Source of the DNA: Ruminiclostridium hungatei
GTDB lineage: Bacteria; Bacillota; Clostridia; Acetivibrionales; DSM-1351
Direction: 5' to 3'
DNA: 64,000 nucleotides
Assembly: GCF_002051585.1 (NCBI RefSeq)
Contig: NZ_MZGX01000010.1
Coordinates: 92,019 to 156,018, forward strand
This document shows, in pieces, positions 57,801 through 64,000 of the stretch. A program made the translations under genes and the position numbers. Positions within the stretch are counted from its first letter, which is position 1; each line of letters begins with the position of its first letter. The notes below the pieces were generated by a model. It saw only the letters and a program-made list of their open reading frames with translations. It did not search any database and was not told where the DNA came from.

Positions 57801-57912
57801 GGCTGTTACCCCCGGGGAGGCCTGGACCGGTGTCATTAACGGCATCAAGTTCAAGGCCAGGGAAACCGGCGGCACCACCATAACCTATACGGTGTTCACC
57901 AGGCAGGAATAG
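54838..57912 (+). CDS. Secreted multi-FN3 protein with C-terminal cohesin-like module
   Basis: 1024 residues, exported. ATG 54838 after GAGGAG; signal peptide with core VFIFILLFAINIMGFGIVI. A lectin-like N-terminal region (about 40-200) and an unassigned module to about 280 are followed by about seven fibronectin type III modules in tandem, each with the W...AxxYEIEADG and ...L.P.T.HTFRIRA pattern (55677-57560). The end (57580-57909) resembles a cohesin fold: GLTATDVVDFGSYEMVVTYNPG, then INGIKFKA. No SLH, LPXTG or dockerin was seen. It sits upstream of the giant protease-RHS protein on the same strand. Confidence 0.82.
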   Translation: MSKSLAKKVFIFILLFAINIMGFGIVIDSGNLKFSFGEAAYCRTNYYDISKVRAGYLWNASFYENQSYANVSLTADSILLNVPITGAISSAASDYIPVTVGKEYTMNFSQQGETNVGTRSIYIFYNSNKERISGETSVFTTTTIIKPPAGAAYIRWFFAPTAGDKTCQVRYSNIEFYENLMSFKLDPSMDNLTCQMSLPVKGIVENSSSGDILDIVYSMDDDSEQVLYPGLESKGTAQPVDAKIDIRALSEGVHNLSIWIRDSKGRVSEPVRLSFNKIRKISMSVSDVTKNSAGININDENAESKLYRVKINNKYLSEAGEISVSPDWIRKSTTNTAINIGKLSPGVKYTLSVTAYDINSLELDESKSVQFTTPVENLSAPVISKTDSSAESITIAWNPIKGAEKYEIEADGITTSSSALSFTHSKLQQNTRHTYRVRSRDGENISEWSLPIKVSTKKALPEIPGNITAAAIGTSIAVSWGKVANALNYEIEADGSIKTVSGTAYTMQGLKPDTLHTFRIRAVGFSGTSNWSPIERIFTTDGLITDMPQNITAVASNTTIALSWDAVDDAEDYDILPVLENGTMGTAVDNGSLTTCEFRGLRPNTAYRYVVRARNSAGEGPYSREIQVMTYLLDTPGNVKIEKNDTYIKFSWDKVESADSYQLIYAGVTGGEAAGAGAVVELESSGTRIDVLTGTSVTITGLTPCTEYKYSIRAKSSNGYSSWREVKSCFTLPHRPEIPDNVSASVSDTKIIISWTGMDDPAVTGYDIELDGIVLENDTETGYIHEGLTPYSLHTYRVRARNDLVEGEWSPENTIRTLPSEPQSPKNIVVKSTQTGATLTWKEEQGAAGYDIYVFRLDESNNEVKVEEINNIEDCTYTHRRQVKGEEYRYRLRTRNIRGISAWSGDVINNAIKAECKKGSTLDLGLTATDVVDFGSYEMVVTYNPGVVQVADLSTLTGAAELTTGKIEGTGITIKEFSQGRIVFVVDRAVTPGEAWTGVINGIKFKARETGGTTITYTVFTRQE

Positions 57913-58016
57913 CAGGGCTTGAGCAATGACTGCAAACGGCAGCCAAATGATGTCAAACGGTACTTTTCGTGCCGTTGAGCCGGCTCACCTGTACCATATA
58001 AACGTCTCAATGCTGC

Positions 58017-58071
58017 AAAAGCCGCAACTGAACGGCAGATGAACCGCAAATGAACCGCAAATGAACCACAA
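58017..58071 (+). repeat. Five tandem 11-bp units before the protease-RHS gene
   Basis: AAAAGCCGCAA, CTGAACGGCAG, ATGAACCGCAA, ATGAACCGCAA, ATGAACCACAA in direct succession, 33 bases before the start codon. The pitch equals one helical turn. Confidence 0.65.
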
Positions 58072-58104
58072 GTAAAATACAATCACACTTTTTGGAGGTC
58101 AACT

Positions 58105-61100
58105 ATGAAGAATATTAAGAACAGGCTTTCGGCGCTTCTGGTTTTCATATACATTTTCACAAATATCCTCTCTCCCTTGAGCATCCTCGCAGCAGGCCAG
58201 GACAATAAAAAAGAGGCTCCCAAGGAAAAGACAGAGCTGCTGGTCAAGTTCAAGGACGACAGCAAGGCCGATAACAGCCGGTCAAAGGTTAAAAGCAAGC
58301 TGAAAATAGGGAAGCTGGATTCCAAGGCCAGAAGCAAAAAGTCCAGAATAGAGCTGCTGGAAATTAATGAGGGCGATGACCTGAATGCCGTCATAAAGGA
58401 GCTTAAGAAGGATTCCAATGTGTTGTTCGCCCAGCCCAACTACAAGCTGAGCGCAACTGCGGCCAAAAGCGCCGCAGTTCCCCGGGACGAGCTGTTCCCT
58501 CAGCAGTGGGGGCTTTTTAACAACGGGCAGAAGGTGGAGTTTTCAACTGGAAAAGCAGGACAGGATATTTCAGCTCTGGCAGCCTGGGGCCTCACAAAGG
58601 GCTCCGCTGTGCTGGTAGGCGTCCTGGATACTGGAATAGATACAAGCCATGAGGATTTGAAGGACAATATTTATGTAAATTCCAATGAGATTAAAGATAA
58701 CGGCATTGATGATGACGGGAACGGATATATTGACGATATCAACGGCTGGGATTTTGCAAACGGGGACAATTCCGTGTTTGACGATACCACGTCGGATATG
58801 CATGGAACACAGGTGGCAGGTGTTATTGCAGCCGGGGAAAACGGAACCGGGATTGTAGGTGCGGCTCCAAAGGCGGCACTTCTGCCCTTGAAATTCATAA
58901 ACGGCACCACAGGCTATACCTCCGATGCAATAGAGGCCATTGAATACGCCTCCCGTATGGGTGTAAAAATAGTCAACTGCAGCTTCTCAGGAAGCAGCAG
59001 TAACCCTGCGCTGAAGGAGGCCATGGCGGAGTCGGGCATGCTGTTTGTATGCGCCGCAGGCAACGAGGGCCGGGATCTTTCCAAGTCCCCCGTATACCCT
59101 GCGGGCTTTGAACTGTCAAATATATTGACGGTTGGAGCTCAAAACAACAAGGGACAGATGGCGGCACTTTCCAATTACGGCATAAATGTGGATGTTGCAG
59201 CCCCGGGAATAGATATATTGACCACACAGCCACAGGATAAGTACGAATATAAAAGCGGCACTTCCTTTGCAGCCCCATATGTGTCGGCGGTTGCCGCACT
59301 GCTTCAGAGCCTTATGCCGGACATGACTGCGGCCCAGCTTGCAACCAGGATAAAGAGCACTGCCGCAAAGAGTGAGGAAACAACCGGAAAGGTGGCCTAC
59401 GGCAGGGTGGACGCCAATGCGGCCCTGACAAATAACCAGAGCTCCTCAACAGATATTGTGAAAAAGCCCGCAGCAGATACCAGGCTTCCGGCGGATGAGA
59501 GCGTTGTGGCAGTGTGCGCCGCCACAATCGCCCCCGAGCTTCTGGAACAGATACACTATGGAGAAACAGGGGTAAATGCCGCAACGGGAAACTATTCAAA
59601 AACAGATATCGATATGAGTGAGGTGTCCCCCGGCTTCACCGTCAATATGAGCAGGACCTACAACTCCAAGGATGACAGGGCCACAAGCACAATGGGCAGG
59701 GGCTGGACCTTCGGCTTTGAAGGCAGCCTTAAAAAGGATGCCAATTATGCCTCCAACAGCGTACTGGTTGCAAAGCTTCCCAACGGCTCGGCCCAGGTAT
59801 TCATTGACAACAGAAACGGGACCTATGCCGCAAATGATTCCAGAAGCACACTGGTAAAAAACCAGGACGGAACCACCACTCTGACAACCAAGGACCAGTA
59901 CACCTACATATTCAATACCACAGCAGCAAATCCCGAGGGCTATCTTACCGAAATGAGGGACAGGAACAAAAATTCCCTTAAAATATCACTGGATGCCGCT
60001 GTTCCGGGCAAGGTGCTGTCAGTGACCGATACGGTGGGAAGACAGTTCGGCATCACCTATGACACCAACAACTTAATAACAAAAATCTCCGATATCAAAG
60101 GAAAAAGATATGTAAAATATGAATACAGCTCTGCAAAGCTGCTTACCACAGTCTCGGCAATAACCCTGGAGGGGGCTGACTCTCCTGCAATATATTCCTA
60201 TGAATATGACGCCTCAAATTACCTGACCAAAGTCAGGGATGCTTTGAAAAACACCCTGGAACAGGTAACCTATGACCATGCCGCAGGCACAAACCAGCAC
60301 AAGGTGACAAAAAGCACCGACCAGAACGGAAACACCTTTAACTACACCTATGACCCGGGCAACAGAACCACCACAATCAAGGATTCCAGTACTCCCTCAG
60401 CAATAACCGTCACCAAGAAATATGACACGGCCTACTACATAACAGAATCCATAGACCCGGAAGGAAAATCCACCACAGTTGAATACTACCTGGACACAAA
60501 CAACTACAACAAATATGGTGAAGAAAAGAAAATAAAGGACAGGAACGGAAACGTTACAGAATATGCAAGGGATGAAAGAGGAAACATAACAAAAATATTA
60601 AACCCGGACAAAAGCACCAGGGAATACACCTATGATGCCCAGAACAACACAACGGCAGAAAAAGATGAAACAGGCAGAGCCACATATTACATATATGATG
60701 ACACAGGCCGCCTGCTCAAAAAAGTGCAGCCCTTAAACGGCACCGACACCTACGATCCCAATGCAGACCAGTCGAAATACTCCGTAACAAAATATGCCTA
60801 CTATACAAATGAGGAGGCACAGGCCCTGGGCTACAAGGCAAAAGGCCTGCTGAAGCAAACTGCAGATCCCGCCGGGGGAGTTACAAAATATGAATATGAC
60901 GCTGACGGAAACCAGACGGCAGTGACCGACCCGGAAGGCAACACAACAAAAAACGAATACAATGCCCTGGGCTGGCTGACCCAAAAAACATCACCCTCGG
61001 GCTATACCGTCACCTACACCTATGATGCCTACGGCAGAGTAGTAAAAACAGAACTGGACAAGGGTGAAACCTCAAGGACGGTATATGACCTCCTGGGCAG

Positions 61101-64000
61101 AAAAATACAGGACATAGCCCCCAACCAGTATGAAGAAGAAAAAGACGGGCTCAACTCCGGTACACCCACCCAAACCTACGCAGACGTAACCGCCGGCACA
61201 AGGTATGAATACAATCCGGCAGGCAGGGTGAAAAAAGTCACAGACCCGATGGACAGCTCGGTGGAATATACCTATGACATCTATGGAAACACCTTGAGCG
61301 AAAAACTCACCGACAGCACGGGAAAAGAAAAAAACACCAAAAGCTACACCTACGATGTAATGAACAGGCTCACCACGGTGTCCTTCAAGGGCGGCTCGGA
61401 CCAGACCTCCCTTAAGCTGGAAAGCTATGCCTACACCATACAGACCGACGGAAAAACACAAAAAACCCACACCCGGTACTTAAACACCGCAGCACCTGCA
61501 ATAACAGGAACAACCACCAGCGAAGCCGCAATCACAGAATACACCTACGACTATGCAAACCGTCAGGTGGAACAAAAAAATCCCGACGGAGGACGGCTCA
61601 CAACCATATACAACCCCAACGGTACAATAGCCTCAACCACCGATGCCATGGGAAACACCACCTGGTATAAATATGACGGAAGAAACAACCCGTCCGAAAA
61701 ATGGATACCTATGGAAGAAGGGCTCTACAGCTATACCAGAATAGCCTATGACAAAGCCGGAAGAAAAGTATCGGAACAAACCGGGAAGGACAAAACAGAA
61801 CTGTACGGCATACCTTCCTCCGACAGGCTCATAACAAAAAGCTATGCCTATGACAAAAACGGCAGCCTGACAACAGTCACCGACAGCAGCGGCAGAAGGA
61901 CAGAAAACCAGTACGACCCCGAAGGAAACCTGGTGAGGGAAAACATATTCACCGCAAAGGACACCTTCAACACCACCGAATACACCTACAACCATATAGG
62001 AAAGGTGACCTCCAGAACAAAATACATAAAAAAGGGAGACCTCTTAGGAAACAAGGAAGAAAACCAGGAGCAGGAAGCCCTGACAACCACCTGCAAATAT
62101 GACAAAAACGGAAACCTCATAGAAGAAAAAACACCCGACGGCGTTATCACCAGCTACACCTATGACCTGCTAGGCAGGCAGACCGAAACCCGGAAGCTGG
62201 AAATAGACGAGCACGGGCTCCCTGTCATAGCAAGTACAAAAACCGCCTACGACAGCCAGGGCAACATAATAGCCACAACCGATGCAAAAGGCATAACCAC
62301 CACATACCACTATGACGACAGGGGTTTAATGCAGCAAAGCAAAAAAACCACCATAGAAACAACCAGCGCCGGCTCCATAACCATAGACCACATAACAGCC
62401 TGCTACTATGACCTGGCAGGCAGAAAAACCGCCGAAGTATCACCGGAAAATTACGTACCGGCCGTTCCATATACCCAAATGAACAGAACAGAATACGTAT
62501 ATGACAAAATGGGAAGGCTGAAGGCGAAAATACAGGTATACAAGGTCAAGGACGAAGAAAACTTCACCACCCTCGTATCAGCGGCATACAAATATGACAA
62601 AAACGGAAACCCCATCAAGGAGCTGGACGGAGAAGGCTACAGCTACGGCGTGGGAACCACCCTGGAAGAAAAAATATACAGCGGCTACGGCATGGAAAAA
62701 ACCTACAACCAGGCAGGCCTGCTGGAAACAGAGCTGGACCCTGCGGCAAAAGCCGACGGCCTCAAAAACACAAAAAAGAACACCTATGACGGGGCGGGAA
62801 GAAAAATATCCGAGACAGATGCCAGAGGAGTAATAACCAGCTACTACTATGACGATGCAGGAAACCTGGTAACAACAGCAGTAAGAAAAACACAAAGCGA
62901 TGCGGAACTGGTCACAGGCACAAAACAATATGACCTGGCAGGAAACATAACGGAAAAAACCGACGGCAACGGAAATGCTACCAAATACCAGTACAACAGC
63001 CTGAACAAGCTCAAAAAAATACAATATCCCTCAGATGAAACCATACCCGGATACACAGAAACCTACCAGTACGACCAAATGGGAAACATAAGAAAAAAAG
63101 AAGACAGCATGGGGGTACAAAACCTCTATACCTATGACAACGAAGGACGGATGCTCTCCCAGACACAGCAGGACAGCAAGGGCAGGGACAAAATAACCAC
63201 TTTTGCGGCATATGACCTAAACGGAAACAAGACAAAAGAAACCGACGGAAACGGAACAGAAAAAGAAAACAGATATGATGAGAAAAACAGGCTCATAGAA
63301 CAAAAAACAAACATAACCGGCATAAACAACAAAACCGTAACCTACAAAACACAAAACAAATATGACAAAAACAACAACCTGCTGGAACAGACCAGCTACA
63401 TAGACGGGGTCCTCACAGGAAAAACCGCAACAAAATATGATGCCTTAAACAGAAGCATAGAAAAACGGGATGCCTACAATATAATACAAACCCTGGAATA
63501 TGACAAAAGCCACAGGCAGACAAAAGCAACAGACGCAAACGGAAACGAAACAAAATATACCTACGACAGAAACAACCGTCTCACAGCCACCACCGACCCC
63601 GAAGGGAACATAACAAGACAGAGCTATGACGGCGCAGGAAACCTGACGGAAAAAACCGACGGCAACGGAAACAAAACCACCTACAGCTACGACCAGTTTG
63701 GCAGACTCCTGCAGGTGACAAACGCAAAAGGAGAAAAAACCGGCTACACATACGATGCTTGCGGAAACCTGCTCACCCAGACCGACGGCAGGGGAAATAC
63801 AACCGCCTACGAATACAACGCCGCCAACAAAGAAACCAGAAAAATATATCCGGGAGGCAAAAAAACCATAGAAGGAACAACCGTCTATGACCCGGCAAAA
63901 ACAGAGACCTACACCTACAATGCAAATGGAACGGCCGCCACAAAAACAGACCGTAACGGAAAAACCACAAGCTACAAAAATGACATACACGGCAGGGTGA
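58105..64000 (+). CDS. Subtilisin-RHS/YD-repeat fusion protein, 3' end outside window
   Basis: One uninterrupted frame from ATG 58105 (GGAGG eight bases before) to the window edge: at least 1965 residues. Order: signal peptide (1-30); prodomain with ELLVKFKDDS and VLFAQPNYKL (about 40-112); subtilisin S8 domain with Asp175 (GVLDTGID), His233 (DMHGTQVAG), Asn320 (AAGNEG) and Ser387 (SGTSFAAPYVSA), so catalytically complete; linker; a DUF6531-like RHS entry domain from about 481 (YGETGVNAATGNYSKTDIDM, SRTYNS, GRGWTFGFEG); then more than forty YD repeats of the type YTYDxxGRxxxxTDxxG. YD shells in toxins form a cocoon around a C-terminal toxin. That end, and any immunity gene, lie beyond the window. 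Confidence 0.93.
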   Translation, partial: MKNIKNRLSALLVFIYIFTNILSPLSILAAGQDNKKEAPKEKTELLVKFKDDSKADNSRSKVKSKLKIGKLDSKARSKKSRIELLEINEGDDLNAVIKELKKDSNVLFAQPNYKLSATAAKSAAVPRDELFPQQWGLFNNGQKVEFSTGKAGQDISALAAWGLTKGSAVLVGVLDTGIDTSHEDLKDNIYVNSNEIKDNGIDDDGNGYIDDINGWDFANGDNSVFDDTTSDMHGTQVAGVIAAGENGTGIVGAAPKAALLPLKFINGTTGYTSDAIEAIEYASRMGVKIVNCSFSGSSSNPALKEAMAESGMLFVCAAGNEGRDLSKSPVYPAGFELSNILTVGAQNNKGQMAALSNYGINVDVAAPGIDILTTQPQDKYEYKSGTSFAAPYVSAVAALLQSLMPDMTAAQLATRIKSTAAKSEETTGKVAYGRVDANAALTNNQSSSTDIVKKPAADTRLPADESVVAVCAATIAPELLEQIHYGETGVNAATGNYSKTDIDMSEVSPGFTVNMSRTYNSKDDRATSTMGRGWTFGFEGSLKKDANYASNSVLVAKLPNGSAQVFIDNRNGTYAANDSRSTLVKNQDGTTTLTTKDQYTYIFNTTAANPEGYLTEMRDRNKNSLKISLDAAVPGKVLSVTDTVGRQFGITYDTNNLITKISDIKGKRYVKYEYSSAKLLTTVSAITLEGADSPAIYSYEYDASNYLTKVRDALKNTLEQVTYDHAAGTNQHKVTKSTDQNGNTFNYTYDPGNRTTTIKDSSTPSAITVTKKYDTAYYITESIDPEGKSTTVEYYLDTNNYNKYGEEKKIKDRNGNVTEYARDERGNITKILNPDKSTREYTYDAQNNTTAEKDETGRATYYIYDDTGRLLKKVQPLNGTDTYDPNADQSKYSVTKYAYYTNEEAQALGYKAKGLLKQTADPAGGVTKYEYDADGNQTAVTDPEGNTTKNEYNALGWLTQKTSPSGYTVTYTYDAYGRVVKTELDKGETSRTVYDLLGRKIQDIAPNQYEEEKDGLNSGTPTQTYADVTAGTRYEYNPAGRVKKVTDPMDSSVEYTYDIYGNTLSEKLTDSTGKEKNTKSYTYDVMNRLTTVSFKGGSDQTSLKLESYAYTIQTDGKTQKTHTRYLNTAAPAITGTTTSEAAITEYTYDYANRQVEQKNPDGGRLTTIYNPNGTIASTTDAMGNTTWYKYDGRNNPSEKWIPMEEGLYSYTRIAYDKAGRKVSEQTGKDKTELYGIPSSDRLITKSYAYDKNGSLTTVTDSSGRRTENQYDPEGNLVRENIFTAKDTFNTTEYTYNHIGKVTSRTKYIKKGDLLGNKEENQEQEALTTTCKYDKNGNLIEEKTPDGVITSYTYDLLGRQTETRKLEIDEHGLPVIASTKTAYDSQGNIIATTDAKGITTTYHYDDRGLMQQSKKTTIETTSAGSITIDHITACYYDLAGRKTAEVSPENYVPAVPYTQMNRTEYVYDKMGRLKAKIQVYKVKDEENFTTLVSAAYKYDKNGNPIKELDGEGYSYGVGTTLEEKIYSGYGMEKTYNQAGLLETELDPAAKADGLKNTKKNTYDGAGRKISETDARGVITSYYYDDAGNLVTTAVRKTQSDAELVTGTKQYDLAGNITEKTDGNGNATKYQYNSLNKLKKIQYPSDETIPGYTETYQYDQMGNIRKKEDSMGVQNLYTYDNEGRMLSQTQQDSKGRDKITTFAAYDLNGNKTKETDGNGTEKENRYDEKNRLIEQKTNITGINNKTVTYKTQNKYDKNNNLLEQTSYIDGVLTGKTATKYDALNRSIEKRDAYNIIQTLEYDKSHRQTKATDANGNETKYTYDRNNRLTATTDPEGNITRQSYDGAGNLTEKTDGNGNKTTYSYDQFGRLLQVTNAKGEKTGYTYDACGNLLTQTDGRGNTTAYEYNAANKETRKIYPGGKKTIEGTTVYDPAKTETYTYNANGTAATKTDRNGKTTSYKNDIHGRV

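Noticed and set aside
59312..63990. Many minus-strand open frames opposite the YD-repeat region
   Set aside because: They come from the repeated codons of the RHS gene; products are Cys/Phe/Val-rich without motifs.
1..64000. CRISPR array, prophage, integrase or full insertion sequence
   Set aside because: No regular spaced repeats, no transposase, integrase or phage structural gene was seen; the only mobile-looking items are the small inverted-repeat elements listed.

Overview
The window reads as chromosome of a low-GC, spore-forming, cellulolytic clostridium, most like Ruminiclostridium or a related cellulosome-forming Clostridium. This rests on a GH94 cellobiose phosphorylase at the left edge, Pho boxes of the Gram-positive TTAACA type, two T-box leaders, a CotF-type spore coat protein, and a large FN3 protein ending in a cohesin-like module. 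The genus is inferred, not proven.

Layout. 1-1.7 kb: 3' part of cellobiose phosphorylase. 1.9-10 kb: the phosphate regulon, with pstB-phoU-phoP-phoR leftward and pstC-pstA and pstS rightward; each of the three promoters carries a four-unit, roughly 11-bp-spaced PhoP box array. 10-12.7 kb: a chemoreceptor convergent with cheW. 12.8-24.2 kb: housekeeping genes (orphan argJ, HAD phosphatase, T-box-alaS, HIT protein, rpsU-yqeY, CYTH protein, Cys-cluster protein, DJ-1/PfpI, SDR, membrane protein, MFS). 24.3 kb: tRNA-Val(GAC). 24.6-30.4 kb: an unusual operon of three SPFH/HflK-HflC-like proteins and a P1B-type metal ATPase, followed by a convergent YibE/F gene. 31.8-34.3 kb: feoA-feoB. 34.7-40.6 kb: a glycan cluster (GT2, FkbM methyltransferase, and a three-enzyme route to a UDP-2-acetamido-2,6-dideoxy-L-hexose) ending in a small unknown protein. 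40.8-45.2 kb: Na+/Ca2+ exchanger-like protein, DUF4363, DUF421, T-box-tyrS. 45.5-53.5 kb: a monosaccharide operon (divergent GntR regulator, PfkB kinase, class II aldolase, CUT2 ABC transporter, aldo/keto reductase) with matching operators at both promoters. 53.8-54.3 kb: coat-type proteins. 54.8-57.9 kb: secreted FN3 protein. 58.1 kb to the right edge: a giant secreted protein fusing a complete subtilisin domain to an RHS/YD-repeat shell; it is still open at the window end.

Mobile structure. No transposase gene is present, but there are two sets of small inverted-repeat elements. One has three dispersed copies (6.1, 12.1 and 34.4 kb); the first copy sits between the two divergent Pho promoters and carries a second element nested inside it. 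The other set comprises about 160-bp elements flanked by CTAG at 41.85 and 45.35 kb; each sits exactly on the TAG stop codon of the neighbouring leftward gene. The most interesting items are the subtilisin-RHS fusion, the triple-SPFH/P-type ATPase operon, and these elements.
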